A stretch of 55,729 nt of DNA from assembly GCA_000771265.1 (NCBI GenBank), contig JDUB01000017.1, positions 1 to 55,729 of the forward strand. The letters are read 5' to 3'. The position numbers were made by a program, and so were the translations under genes. The notes under the pieces are model-generated. The model saw nothing but the letters and a program-made list of their open reading frames with translations, did no database searches and had not been told where the DNA came from. How positions within the stretch are numbered: the first letter of the stretch is position 1; each line of letters starts with the position of its first letter. Origin of the DNA: Bifidobacterium thermophilum DSM 20210. Its GTDB lineage: Bacteria; Actinomycetota; Actinomycetes; Actinomycetales; Bifidobacteriaceae. Shown here in pieces: positions 8,772-17,598 of this stretch.

Positions 8772-9082
8772 GCCCGGTTCCCGTCGGTCGCTAGGGCGGA
8801 TTGCGTGTCTGCGTTTGCGTTCGCATTCGTGTCTGTTGCTGTGTCTGCGGTCGCGAGCGCTCCGGCGAGCTGGTCGATGAGGTCCGGCCGGTATCCCGAC
8901 CACGCGGCATCCGGCGTAATCACGACGGGCGCTTGGCGGTATCCGGCCTGGACCAGCTGCTTCAGCGTCGCGGGGTTCTCGCTCAAATCGACGGTTTCGA
9001 AGGTGATCCCGCGGTCGCGCAGGCGGCGTTTGGTCGCCTCGCACTGCTGGCATTGCGGTTTGGTGAACACGGTGATGGTCAA
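8768..9082 (-). CDS. nrdH: NrdH glutaredoxin-like electron donor
   Basis: A 104-residue NrdH redoxin that re-reduces the C-terminal cysteines of NrdE. The redox motif is CQQC (residues 11-14), and the NrdH-specific WSGYRPD block follows near residue 61. NrdH is normally about 75 residues; here an Ala/Thr/Asp/Asn-rich tail of about 30 residues is added, which may only be sequence tolerated before the coupled nrdI start. The start codon is TTG (9080-9082), supported by a strong AAGGAGG seven bases upstream. First gene of the operon; two NrdR-like boxes lie about 90-135 bp upstream. Confidence 0.95.
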   Translation of the reverse strand: MTITVFTKPQCQQCEATKRRLRDRGITFETVDLSENPATLKQLVQAGYRQAPVVITPDAAWSGYRPDLIDQLAGALATADTATDTNANANADTQSALATDGNRA

Positions 9083-9565
9083 CTGTCCTCCTTGGTCGAA
9101 AGCGTCATGACGGAAGCCGTCGTGGCGGTGTCGGAACTGTTACGCTACACGACTGGGCAGGAACAAAAAACCACCATCGCTAGTGGCGTGTCGAGCGTGT
9201 CGCTACTATATCTAGTGATTTCCATAAGCTGCTCATCATAGTCGGGAGAACGATTTCGGGGTGTGCGCGTTCTGGGCGGCGACGATGCCGACCGGCAATC
9301 GAAATGTGAGGTATCCGACAAATTCGTGGTTCGGACTTGACATGTCCGTGTGCACGAGTGCGGGTATCGCGGGTGCATCTCGTGTTTGCTGCCGTCAGGG
9401 CAATCCGCGGTACTGCTCAGGGCGTATTCGTGGAACGCAGTGGGCACTCCGCCCAAGGCTCGCGATAGACTGACAGCTGATGTACGCGGCGAACAGCCGC
9501 GCCTGCGAATGAACGCGTATGAACGTGTCATCGAACCTGTCATCGGACTTGGGAAAGGTAACGTA
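9083..9565. other. Divergent intergenic region nrdH / gnd
   Basis: A 483-bp region separating divergent nrdH and gnd. Apart from the NrdR-like boxes I see no gene. The promoter for nrdH should lie at the boxes; a TATAGT on the minus strand overlaps the nrdH-distal one. The gnd promoter and leader lie in 9300-9565. Confidence 0.5.
9171..9220 (-). promoter_or_regulatory. Tandem NrdR-type boxes upstream of nrdH
   Basis: CTATATCTAG (9206-9215) fits the NrdR core CWATATAWG-type palindrome closely. CCATCGCTAG (9174-9183), flanked by CCA/TGG, is a weaker second copy. Their centres are 32 bp apart, three helical turns, which is the arrangement used by the ATP/dATP-sensing repressor NrdR at nrd promoters. 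The distal box overlaps a possible -10 element, so repression is the simplest reading. Confidence 0.7.
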
Positions 9566-11020
9566 ATGGCCGTAGAAGCTACTGCAAACATCGGCGTCGT
9601 CGGACTGGCGGCAATGGGCTCCAACCTCGCCCGCAACCTGGCGCATCACGGGAACACCGTAGCCGTGTATAACCGGCATTACGAGCGTACGGAAAAGCTC
9701 ATCAACGAGCACGGCACTGAAGGCAAGTTCGTGCCCGCGAAAACCGTTGAGGAGTTCGTCGCCTCGCTCAAGCGTCCGCGCACCGCGATCATCATGGTCA
9801 AGGCGGGCGGCCCGACCGACGCGGTGATCAACGAACTCGCCGACGCCATGGAACCGGGCGACATCATCGTCGACGGCGGTAACTCCTACTTCGAGGACAC
9901 CATCCGCCGCGAGAAGGAGATTCGCGCTCGCGGTCTTCACTTCGTCGGCTGCGGCGTGTCCGGCGGCGAGGAAGGCGCGCTCAACGGCCCGTCCCTTATG
10001 CCCGGCGGCACCGAGGAATCCTGGAAGACTCTCGGACCGATCCTCAAGTCCATCGCGGCTGTCGCCGAAGGCGAACCGTGCGTTACGCATATCGGCGAGA
10101 ACGGCGCGGGCCACTTCGTCAAGATGGTCCACAACGGCATCGAATACGCGGACATGCAGCTCATCGCGGAAAGCTACGATCTCATGCACCGCGGGCTCGG
10201 CATGGATGCCGCCGAGATCGGTGACGTGTTTGAAGAGTGGAACAAGACCGAGCTGAATTCGTATCTGATTGAAATCACCGCCGAGGTGCTGCATCAGGTT
10301 GACGCGAAGACCGGCAAGGCGCTGGTGGATGTGATTGTTGACCGCGCAGGCATGAAGGGCACTGGCACGTGGACTGTGCAGACCGCGCTGTCGCTTGCGA
10401 TTCCAGTGACTGGCATCGCCGAAGCGGTGTTCGCGCGCGGACTGTCCGGCATGACCGAGCAGCGTGCCGAAGCACAGAAGCAGCATCTCGCCGGCCCCGC
10501 GCAGAAGCTCGATGTCGCGCCGGCTGAGCGTGCCGCGTTCATCGAGGATATTCGCCACGCGCTGTACGCTTCGAAGATTGTCGCTTACGCGCAGGGCTTC
10601 GATGAGATTCAGGCCGGTGCCAAGGAGTACGGCTGGAATATTGATTTGGCTGCGGTGGCGCGGATTTGGCGTGGCGGCTGCATTATTCGCGCGCAGTTCC
10701 TCAACCGCGTGTCTGAGGCCTTCGAATCCGGCGAAGCGAATGTGTCGCTGCTGTTCGCCTCGTATTTCAAGGATGCGATCGCTAAGGCGCAGGATTCCTG
10801 GCGTCGCGTGGTCGCCCAGGCTGCGCTGAACGGCATGCCGACCCCGGCGTTCGCCAGCTCGCTGTCCTACTACGACGGCCTGCGTTCTGACCGTCTGCCC
10901 GCCGCCCTGATCCAGGGCCAGCGCGACTACTTCGGCGCGCACACCTACGGCCGTATCGACCAGCCCGGCGCCTTCCACACGTTGTGGGCCGAACCCGGCC
11001 GTCCCGAAATCACTGCGTGA
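9566..11020 (+). CDS. gnd: 6-phosphogluconate dehydrogenase, decarboxylating
   Basis: A 484-residue enzyme converting 6-phosphogluconate and NADP+ to ribulose 5-phosphate, CO2 and NADPH in the cytosol. Signatures: the Rossmann loop GLAAMGSNLARNLA (residues 11-24), the NADP-binding segment YNRHYERTEKL, the substrate block GVSGGEEGALNGPSLMPGG, the catalytic HFVKMVHNGIEY (Lys and His/Asn-Gly) and DRAGMKGTGTWT. Length matches the long 6PGDH family. ATG 9566 follows GGGAAAGG; the open frame upstream is not conserved-looking. With zwf, opcA and pgl nearby it completes the oxidative pentose phosphate branch, which in bifidobacteria is a source of NADPH and pentose beside the fructose-6-phosphate phosphoketolase shunt. 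Confidence 0.97.
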   Translation: MAVEATANIGVVGLAAMGSNLARNLAHHGNTVAVYNRHYERTEKLINEHGTEGKFVPAKTVEEFVASLKRPRTAIIMVKAGGPTDAVINELADAMEPGDIIVDGGNSYFEDTIRREKEIRARGLHFVGCGVSGGEEGALNGPSLMPGGTEESWKTLGPILKSIAAVAEGEPCVTHIGENGAGHFVKMVHNGIEYADMQLIAESYDLMHRGLGMDAAEIGDVFEEWNKTELNSYLIEITAEVLHQVDAKTGKALVDVIVDRAGMKGTGTWTVQTALSLAIPVTGIAEAVFARGLSGMTEQRAEAQKQHLAGPAQKLDVAPAERAAFIEDIRHALYASKIVAYAQGFDEIQAGAKEYGWNIDLAAVARIWRGGCIIRAQFLNRVSEAFESGEANVSLLFASYFKDAIAKAQDSWRRVVAQAALNGMPTPAFASSLSYYDGLRSDRLPAALIQGQRDYFGAHTYGRIDQPGAFHTLWAEPGRPEITA

Positions 11021-11031
11021 TTTCAGGACGG

Positions 11032-11094
11032 TAGGCACGGCCCGGTGGGCCGTGCCTAGGGTTCGGCTGCGGCGCGCGATAGTGCGCGCCGCAG
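11032..11094. terminator. Two adjacent hairpins after gnd
   Basis: TAGGCACGGCCC with a GGT loop and perfect complement (11032-11058, 12-bp arms) sits 12 bp after the gnd stop. CTGCGGCGCGC with a 6-nt loop and complement (11067-11094) follows. Neither has a T-tract. A third, weaker GC-rich inverted repeat (about 11099-11127) follows. Together they probably form the gnd 3' end. Confidence 0.55.
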
Positions 11095-11174
11095 TAAATA
11101 TTGAGCCCGGCCGTAGGCCGGTCAATAATTGCAGGGCCGGAGGCGAGCCGCATCGGCCCTTGCAAATCAATGCC

Positions 11175-11222
11175 TCCAAACTGGTTACGCTGACGACTCT
11201 CTCAGCGTAACCAGTTTGTGTA
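11175..11222. repeat. Perfect copy of the 52-bp palindromic repeat
   Basis: CAAACTGGTTACGCTGA, a short spacer, then TCAGCGTAACCAGTTTGTG: near-perfect 16-17-bp arms. This is the cleanest isolated copy of the family in the window and defines its ends. Confidence 0.8.
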
Positions 11223-11280
11223 ATTGGGGGCTCGTGCATATCGGCGGCTGCGTTGTCTTGATGTCGTTTTGCCTGCTGAA

Positions 11281-11600
11281 CGTTGGCTGGCCCGGGAGTT
11301 TATGCTGATAGTCCTTGTCGTGCCCTAATCTCCCAGATTCTGCGGGAGTTTATGCTGATTGAGGTAATTCCTCACTAAACTCCCGCGCCGAGCGTGGGAG
11401 TTTATGAGAATCCGTCACCCTTATGAATAATCTCCCAACAAGAACGTTGGAATTCCGCGATTCATAAAAATCGGCTCCGAAGCCGTTTTTGGGAGAACTC
11501 CGCCAGATTCATGCTTTCGCGCTAAACTCCCGTGCGCATCCGGGAGTTTGCTGCCCTCGAGACGATTCATAACAGAACTCCCGCATCGGTCTTGGTAATT
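11281..11600. repeat. Cluster of AAACTCCCG / CGGGAGTTT hairpins
   Basis: GGGAGTTTATG occurs at about 11294, 11344 and 11396. Complete hairpins are AAACTCCC...GGGAGTTT (11377-11403) and AAACTCCCG...CGGGAGTTT (11524-11549). Half-units (TCTCCC, GAACTCCCG) lie between. Region 11021-12078 contains no credible gene; the rest of it holds GGAATTCCGCG words (11450, 11797) and the AT-rich palindromes listed next. Confidence 0.65.
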
Positions 11601-11689
11601 TGTCCAGCCGCATCCCGTTCCAGTACAGGGCGCTCGATGTCCAGCAGCCAATCTCAATAATCCCAATATTTTTCGGTTCCGCCCTCTCG

Positions 11690-11950
11690 CAGCGAGATGT
11701 TTAGAGAAAAGTCTAAAACATCTCGCGTCTGAACGCCATCCGACGAACTATTGCAGATTCCGTGCCCATGCCGTCTCAAGCGCCTGTCTCGAAATCGTTG
11801 GAATTCCGCGGTTTTTATAGAATCGGTCGCGCAGGCGGCCATCCCGATTCCTCAATTTCTTCAGGAATCTGTCTTTTCCGCCGAGTTTTCCAGACTGAAA
11901 TCTGAAAAACTCGTGATTTGCGCCTTCTGAACCGAGATGTTGAGATTTTC
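11690..11950. repeat. AT-rich GAGATGTT palindromes, second location
   Basis: GCGAGATGTTTAGAG...GTCTAAAACATCTCGCG (about 11692-11730) is a long inverted repeat. GAGTTTTCCAGACTGAAATCTGAAAAACTCGTG and CCGAGATGTTGAGATTTTCC follow at 11882-11948. The words match those at 1.79-2.05 kb. A degenerate 52-bp palindrome copy (CCCAAACTGGCTGC...GCAGCCAGTTTGCGG) runs on to about 12015. Confidence 0.6.
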
Positions 11951-12078
11951 CCAAACTGGCTGCCGCAAACTGACAGCGCTCATTGTCCTGTCGGTGCAGC
12001 CAGTTTGCGGAATGGAAGACGTGTGCGGAGAGCAGCGCGCAGCGGTGCATAGTCCCCATGGTTGGTGGCCGTCCGCGG

Positions 12079-13389
12079 CTACTCCAGCGGTGTGCGATCC
12101 CACTGGTCGGCGCGTGGAATGGTGCGCAGGCTGCGCGAACTGACGATTAGCAGCATACTGACGAGCATCACCGCCCAGAACACCAGCATCGTCCCGCTGA
12201 ATCCGAGAGCGGGCAGCAGACTTCCGGCCGTCGCTGAGCAGAACGCGGACAGTGCTTGAGCTGGCACGGTGAGCGTCACGGTGATACGCCCCTGCATCGT
12301 GTCGGGCGTCTTACCGAAAATGAACCCGAGTTGCAGCGCGTTGATGATCGGGAACGGCAGGCACATCACGGCGTTGGCGATAAGCAGCACCCAGTAGTTG
12401 TCGGTCAGCAGCATCGGCAGCGAAGCGATGCAGATGAACACGAATCCGCAGCATGTTACCGGCCCGACCGGTGCGGTATCGCTGATCCGTCCGGCGATGA
12501 ACGCTCCAGCCAACATCGCGAGGAATACGCCCGTATTCACGAATCCGATGAGCGTCGCGTTCACATCGGTGCGCATCAGATGCAGCTGAATCGCATACTG
12601 GAAGCCATTGACCCCGAAATTCGCCAGCGCGGACGACACCATCGTCAACACCAGCATCCTGCGGTGCAGCGACCACGACCATCCTTCGGCGAAATCACGG
12701 AAAAATGACGCACCGCCCGCTTTTCCACCGTCATCGTCGCTATCGCCGTTGCCGCTATCGCTGCCGTTCCGCGGATTTCCGCCGACTCGGATACGTGTCG
12801 CAGCCACGCCTGCCAGCAGGTACATGACCGCAGCCGACAGGAACGGCAACCACGGGGCGATGCCGTACAGCAGGCCGCCGACTGGGCTGCCGGCCATGTT
12901 GATGGTCGCGTCGCGACCTTCGTTGAGACTGCGCGCTTTCGGATATGAGCGAATATCGACGATGGATTTGAGCATCGCATCCGAGGCGGGGCCAAGGAAC
13001 CCGTTGACCGCGGACTCGAACACCGCGATAGCGAGCAACACGGGGAAGACCAGCTTGCCGGCCATGAGGAGCGCAGCGACTGACCCCCAGCAGATGACGC
13101 CCGTCGTCGCATTCACGATGATCAGTGTCTTGCGATCGTGACGGTCGGCGAATGTCCCGCCGAACACGGCGGTCACCTGCTGTGCGATCGCGGCCAGCGA
13201 GCCCAACCAACCCGCTGCTGTGGTCGATCCGGTGAGCTTGTATCCGATCAGAGAGACCGCCAGATACCGCAGGGCCACGCCGATGGCCGTCGCGCTGTCT
13301 GCGGTGAACCATGGCAGATAGCCTGGAATATTCCACAACCTGTTCTCGTGCTCGGGGGCAGCCTGGCTGCAGGCCTGTTGAGTCCGCAT
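12079..13389 (-). CDS. MFS transporter (multidrug/macrolide-type efflux family)
   Basis: A 436-residue major facilitator with about 12 hydrophobic segments. The N-terminal half has the MFS loop motif FADRHDRKTLII (consensus GxLaDRxxRr). A Gly/Asp/Ser-rich stretch (GGNPRNGSDSGNGDSDDDGG, near residue 205) is the central cytoplasmic loop. The family resembles MFS_3/enterobactin-exporter-like proteins; the substrate cannot be told. ATG 13389 lies 8 bp after the pgl stop, so the gene is co-transcribed with pgl, although a metabolic link is not obvious. The Shine-Dalgarno (TAAGG) is within the end of pgl. Confidence 0.85.
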   Translation of the reverse strand: MRTQQACSQAAPEHENRLWNIPGYLPWFTADSATAIGVALRYLAVSLIGYKLTGSTTAAGWLGSLAAIAQQVTAVFGGTFADRHDRKTLIIVNATTGVICWGSVAALLMAGKLVFPVLLAIAVFESAVNGFLGPASDAMLKSIVDIRSYPKARSLNEGRDATINMAGSPVGGLLYGIAPWLPFLSAAVMYLLAGVAATRIRVGGNPRNGSDSGNGDSDDDGGKAGGASFFRDFAEGWSWSLHRRMLVLTMVSSALANFGVNGFQYAIQLHLMRTDVNATLIGFVNTGVFLAMLAGAFIAGRISDTAPVGPVTCCGFVFICIASLPMLLTDNYWVLLIANAVMCLPFPIINALQLGFIFGKTPDTMQGRITVTLTVPAQALSAFCSATAGSLLPALGFSGTMLVFWAVMLVSMLLIVSSRSLRTIPRADQWDRTPLE

Positions 13390-13397
13390 CTAGAGCC

Positions 13398-14201
13398 TTA
13401 CAGTTGCGCAGCCGCGTCGGGCGTGGTGAACCAGACGAGTTCGTCGGTGGCGTCCGCGAAGGATGACGGCCAGGCGGGATCATTGCGCGTGGCGAACACG
13501 TGGGCGAGCGCATCGGCTTTTCCGGCGCCGGCGGTCAGGAACCACATGCGGCGCGTCTGGGCGAGCAGCGGCGCGGTCATGCTCAGGCGCAGCGGCGGCA
13601 TCTTGGGGGAGTGATTCACGCCGACGACCAGTCGATCGGTGACGGACACCTCGGCATGCCCCGGGAACAGCGATGCGTAATGGCCATCCGGACCCATACC
13701 CATCACGGCGATATCCATCACCGGCACGACACCCAGCTCGCGGACCAGTTCGCGCTCGTACGCGCGCGCCGCCTCATCGAGCAGCGCATCGGTCGTCGTG
13801 TCGTCTGCCGTCGCGATATCCGCAGCATTCCGGGTATCCGCAGCCATCTCGTGGATATTGGACTCGGGGAGCCGCCCTTCGGCGACCAGCCGGTCGAGCA
13901 GCATGCGGCGGGCCTGCAACGCGTTGCGGTCGTCATCATCGGCGGCGACGAATCGTTCGTCCGCCCACCACAGGTGCACGCGCGTCCAGTCGATGGTGTC
14001 GGTCAACGGGTTGGATGCCATGTATTCCAACGCTTTGATGGTGTCCGAACCGCCGGTGAGCGCCACATCCACGCGGGCGCGGGTCTTGCCGCCGGCGAGC
14101 CGTTCGCCGAGCAGGTCGGCGATGGCGAGCAGCAGACGTTGCGCACCGGCTTGGGCGACCGCGTCTTTGGTCGGATATACCACGAGTGTGCGTTGAGCCA
14201 T
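13398..14201 (-). CDS. pgl: 6-phosphogluconolactonase
   Basis: A 267-residue hydrolase opening 6-phosphogluconolactone to 6-phosphogluconate, the step between Zwf and Gnd. It belongs to the glucosamine-6-phosphate isomerase/6PGL fold: VALTGGSDTIKAL (phosphate loop, about residues 46-58), VHLWWADERFV (active-site region), and MGMGPDGHYASLFPGH, where the His is the expected catalytic residue. Length fits DevB-type 6PGL. ATG 14201 follows a perfect AGGAGG. It is read in the same direction as zwf-opcA but separated from them by 506 bp containing a glycosidase remnant on the other strand; it probably has its own promoter. Confidence 0.95.
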   Translation of the reverse strand: MAQRTLVVYPTKDAVAQAGAQRLLLAIADLLGERLAGGKTRARVDVALTGGSDTIKALEYMASNPLTDTIDWTRVHLWWADERFVAADDDDRNALQARRMLLDRLVAEGRLPESNIHEMAADTRNAADIATADDTTTDALLDEAARAYERELVRELGVVPVMDIAVMGMGPDGHYASLFPGHAEVSVTDRLVVGVNHSPKMPPLRLSMTAPLLAQTRRMWFLTAGAGKADALAHVFATRNDPAWPSSFADATDELVWFTTPDAAAQL

Positions 14202-14285
14202 GATTCCTCCTGATTCCGCGTGCCTCATACCAACAGTTGCGTTCGGCGGGCATGTTTTTCAATCTTCTTGCCAGCATAGTCGCAG

Positions 14286-14573
14286 CGCGGTAACCGGGCG
14301 GGTGACTGTCTGCGTGACTGTCTTCGTGGGACCGCCGGATCGCAGCACATCCCTAACAGCTGGACGCTCGAAGGACCGGTCGATCTGCAAGCGCAGGCAG
14401 ACTGGTATCGCAGCCTGTTCGACGCGATGGCCTCGCGCGATTGGATCCGCGGCTGCGTGCTGTGGAGCTGGCCGCCCGCCTTGTACAACGCCGACGCCGC
14501 AGCCTCCGACCGCTACTACGAGTTCTACAACAAGCCCGCCGAATCCGTGATCCGCGAGGCCTTCGCCCGCTGA
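14286..14573 (+). pseudogene. C-terminal remnant of a glycoside hydrolase (GH113/GH5-like)
   Basis: No start codon, but the plus frame ending at TGA 14571 is open from about 14286. From 14343 it reads QHIPNSWTLEGPVDLQ, then AQADWYRSLFDAMASRDWI, RGCVLWSWPP and FYNKPAESVIREAF. This looks like the last barrel strand and helix of a clan GH-A glycosidase: the 'W-x-W' end and the KPAExVI tail resemble GH113 mannanase-type enzymes. The body of the gene is gone; upstream is pgl on the opposite strand. It is the decayed end of a carbohydrate-active enzyme gene lost by deletion. Family assignment is tentative; the pseudogene call itself rests on coding-like text without a start. Confidence 0.6.
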
Positions 14574-14615
14574 TTGGCGATGGGAGAGCGGATTGATTAT
14601 GCCGCTACATACCAA

Positions 14616-14667
14616 GAACGCCCGGTCATACAACACTTGCTCATCAGTGCTATACGACCGGGCGTTC
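14616..14667. terminator. Hairpin between opcA and the glycosidase remnant
   Basis: GAACGCCCGGTC and its exact complement are 28 nt apart, with a smaller CACT/AGTG stem in the loop. It lies 41 bp past the opcA stop (minus strand). No T-tract. Likely the 3' end of the zwf-opcA transcript. Confidence 0.45.
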
Positions 14668-14707
14668 CTGAGCCAGCATGCCTTACGTGGCAGAAATCCT
14701 GTCTGGC

Positions 14708-15679
14708 TCAGTGCGAAATCAGATCCCAGCCCTTGTTGATGACATCCGCGTAGACCTCATCGGGGTCCATTCGGCGCAGCTCCTCGGTAAGGCAGTCTTC
14801 GAGCGTACGCACCGGCACGCTGATCGGCTGCGGGGTCTGCCCGGGAACACTGATGATCGACTGGTCCTCGTGCGGGCGTTCCAACGACAGCACGCCGCCG
14901 TCCTGGCGGGTCAGGTACACGCCGGTGACCGCGGCCGCGTTCTCATCAACCTCGAAATCAACCGGCACGTTGAGCTTGAGCCGCAACCACGCGCGCAGCA
15001 GGTCCGCGGGCAGGAAGTCGTTCGGCGCGGTGACGCGGGCGTGCACGATCGGGATGTGCGGCGGCTGGTCGACCATCGAGGCGAGCATGGCGCGCCACAC
15101 GGTCAGGCGCGTCCACGACAGGTCCACATCCTGGGCGGACCAGTTGCGGCGGAGCCGTTCGATGGTGGCTTCCGGGTTGCTGGACCGCATCGCGTCGGTG
15201 ATACGGCTCGACGCCATGGCGCCCAACAGGTCCTTCGACGGGTTGGACGGCGGATTCGTCGGCCACCAGGCCACGACCGGCGCATCCGGCACGAGCAGCG
15301 GGATGACCAGCGTGTCGAGATGGTCGACCAGGCCGTTGCGCGGGCGGAGCACAATCACTTCGCCGGCGCCTGCGTCCGCGCCGAATCGCACTTGCGCGTC
15401 GAGATTAGATTCGTCGGCCGCGTTTTCGCTCTCGGAGGTCGCTTCGCCCTCTCCAGAAACGATGGAGGCATGCGTGTTCGGCACAATCGCAATCACGCGG
15501 CAAGGATGCTCACGGCTCGCCGCATTCGCGACTTCCAGCGAGTTCTCAAGCTCGGCGTCGTCAGTACGAATCAGCAGCGTGAGCACGCGCCCGGTTGCCG
15601 ACTCGCCGCGCTCCTCATGCAGTTCGTCGATTTTCGCAGAGATTTCGCGGGTTCGTGTATTAGGCAGGTCGATAATCAT
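14708..15679 (-). CDS. opcA: OpcA, glucose-6-phosphate dehydrogenase assembly protein
   Basis: A 323-residue protein of the OpcA/CpcA family, found in actinobacteria and cyanobacteria, that binds Zwf and raises its activity and redox response. Signatures: AAREHPCRVIAIVP (short sandwich core), VLRPRNGLVDHLDTLVIPLL, then DAPVVAWWPTNPPSNPSKDLLG, which is the characteristic 'P-V-x-W-W-P' block, and DLSWTRLTVWRAMLAS. Start ATG 15679 overlaps the zwf TGA (ATGA) and follows GGAGG; a TTG 12 bases upstream is less likely. Translationally coupled to zwf. A short Glu/Asp/Ser-rich insert lies near residue 80. Confidence 0.95.
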   Translation of the reverse strand: MIIDLPNTRTREISAKIDELHEERGESATGRVLTLLIRTDDAELENSLEVANAASREHPCRVIAIVPNTHASIVSGEGEATSESENAADESNLDAQVRFGADAGAGEVIVLRPRNGLVDHLDTLVIPLLVPDAPVVAWWPTNPPSNPSKDLLGAMASSRITDAMRSSNPEATIERLRRNWSAQDVDLSWTRLTVWRAMLASMVDQPPHIPIVHARVTAPNDFLPADLLRAWLRLKLNVPVDFEVDENAAAVTGVYLTRQDGGVLSLERPHEDQSIISVPGQTPQPISVPVRTLEDCLTEELRRMDPDEVYADVINKGWDLISH

Positions 15680-17214
15680 GGCATCCTCCAATGGCGGCCG
15701 TCACGGGCCAGCATCTCGTCGGCTTCCGCCGGGCCCCACGTGCCGGAACGATAGGGCTGCGGCTGCCCGAGCGTTGACCAGAACTGTTCGATCGGGTCGA
15801 GGATTTTCCAGCTCAAATCCACTTCCTCAGTGGTCGGGAAAAGCGGCGGATCGCCGAGCAGCACGTCAAGAATCAGGCGTTCATAGGCTTCCGGGGAACT
15901 TTCAGTGAAAGAACGGCCATAGCTGAAGTCCATGGACACGTCACGCACTTCCATCGCGGAGCCGCCGGGGACTTTCGCACCGAACCGCATGGTCACGCCC
16001 TCGTCCGGCTGCACACGAATCACGACCGCATTGCTGCCGAGTTCGCGAACCGCGGTCTGCTCGAACGGCAGGTGTGGGGCGCGCTTGAACACGACGGCGA
16101 TTTCGGTGACGCGCTTGCCCAGACGCTTGCCGGTGCGCAGGTAGAACGGGACGCCGGCCCAGCGGCGGGTGTCCACGTCGAGGCGAATCGCAGCATACGT
16201 TTCGGTGGTGCTTGACTTGTCGATGCCTTTTTCGTCCAGATAACCGACCACCTCGTGCGAACCCTGCCAGCCGCGGGCGTACTGGCCGCGGGCGGTGTGG
16301 GCGCGCAAGTCCTTCGGCAGGCGGACGGCGGACAGCACCTTGGTCTTCTCGGCTGTCAGATCCTGTGCGGAGAAGCTGACCGGCTCCTCCATCGCGGTGA
16401 GCGCCATGAGCTGCAGCAGATGGTTCTGGATGATGTCGCGTGCGGCGCCGATGCCGTCATAGTAGCCGGCGCGGCCGCCGATGCCGATATCCTCGGCCAT
16501 CGTGATCTGCACGTGGTCCACGTAATTGGAGTTCCAGATCGGCTCGTACATTTCGTTCGCGAATCGCAGTGCGAGAATGTTCTGCACGGTTTCCTTGCCG
16601 AGATAATGGTCGATGCGGAACACCGAGCTCGGGTCGAAGACTTCGGAAACCACGCGGTCCAGTTCCTTGGCGCTCTGCAGATCGTGGCCGAACGGCTTCT
16701 CGATGATGACGCGCCGCCATGCGCCTTCGCTGGAGCGCGACAGGCCGGATGCGGCGAGTTGCTTGGATACGAGCGGGAATGCGCGCGGCGGTACCGACAT
16801 GTAGAAGGCGTGGTTGCCTTGCGTGCCGCGGTCGCGGTCAAGCTCCTGCACGGTGTTGCTCAGCCGTTCGAATGCGGCGGGATCGTCAAAAGTGCCTTGT
16901 ACGAAGCGGATGCCCTTGGCGAGGTTCTCCCACGTGGATTCCTTGAATGGGGTGCGGCAACGGGCTTTGACTGCTGTTTTGACGAATTCGATGAAATGCT
17001 CGTTGGTCCAGTCGCGTCGGGCGAAGCCGGTCAGTCCGAAGCTTGGCGGCAGCAGGCCGCGGTTTGCCAAGTCGTATACGGCTGGCAGGAGCTTCTTCTG
17101 AGCCAGATCACCGGTCACGCCGAAAATCACCAGGCTGCATGGGCCGGCGATGCGCGGAAGACGCAGGTCGCGCGGGTCGCGCAGCGGGTTGGTCCAGATT
17201 GGTGTGTTGCTCAT
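15676..17214 (-). CDS. zwf: Glucose-6-phosphate 1-dehydrogenase
   Basis: A 512-residue enzyme oxidising glucose 6-phosphate to 6-phosphogluconolactone with NADP+. Signatures: nucleotide loop IFGVTGDLAQKKLLPAVY (about residues 29-46), the catalytic RIDHYLGKETVQN with the active-site Lys and His, and the EKPFGHDL motif. Length is usual for actinobacterial Zwf2. ATG 17214 follows GGAGG six bases upstream. Leads the zwf-opcA pair and, with pgl and gnd, makes a nearly complete oxidative pentose phosphate set in one 8-kb stretch. Confidence 0.97.
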   Translation of the reverse strand: MSNTPIWTNPLRDPRDLRLPRIAGPCSLVIFGVTGDLAQKKLLPAVYDLANRGLLPPSFGLTGFARRDWTNEHFIEFVKTAVKARCRTPFKESTWENLAKGIRFVQGTFDDPAAFERLSNTVQELDRDRGTQGNHAFYMSVPPRAFPLVSKQLAASGLSRSSEGAWRRVIIEKPFGHDLQSAKELDRVVSEVFDPSSVFRIDHYLGKETVQNILALRFANEMYEPIWNSNYVDHVQITMAEDIGIGGRAGYYDGIGAARDIIQNHLLQLMALTAMEEPVSFSAQDLTAEKTKVLSAVRLPKDLRAHTARGQYARGWQGSHEVVGYLDEKGIDKSSTTETYAAIRLDVDTRRWAGVPFYLRTGKRLGKRVTEIAVVFKRAPHLPFEQTAVRELGSNAVVIRVQPDEGVTMRFGAKVPGGSAMEVRDVSMDFSYGRSFTESSPEAYERLILDVLLGDPPLFPTTEEVDLSWKILDPIEQFWSTLGQPQPYRSGTWGPAEADEMLARDGRHWRMP

Positions 17215-17598
17215 GCCTCCATCGTACTTGCCGGGGGTCACGAGCCAAGTGATTGTCCGCGGTATGATGCGGGTTTCACGACTGGCGTATCGATTGCGGC
17301 GGGCTGGCGAGCGTGATGGTGAGGGCGTGATGTTCGATGAGATACCACCCTGTTATGCGACCGTTTGACCGCACAGCAGACGGATACCTGCGGATTCGAG
17401 TCGTGCCATAGGACAATCACTCCACTGTGTGACTGACGAGGCGCACAGCGTGGAGATATAGCGGGTCCCCGGTTCTGTCTGGTGGTTAACTGTCAGCAGT
17501 GTGACTGCTGTGCCGCACAGTGGCTGGATTCGGCGCGATCTCGTCGGACGCATCAACAACCCCGCCGAATGTCGCAACCGTGTCCGACGATCAAAAGT
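17215..17598. other. Divergent intergenic region zwf / nucleosidase
   Basis: 384 bp without a credible gene. It must hold the promoters of zwf (minus) and of the nucleosidase gene (plus). I see no clear operator. Confidence 0.4.

Noticed and set aside
9395..11239. 614-residue minus-strand frame across gnd
   Set aside because: It is the antisense of gnd, whose family motifs are unmistakable on the plus strand; long antisense frames are common in high-GC genes.
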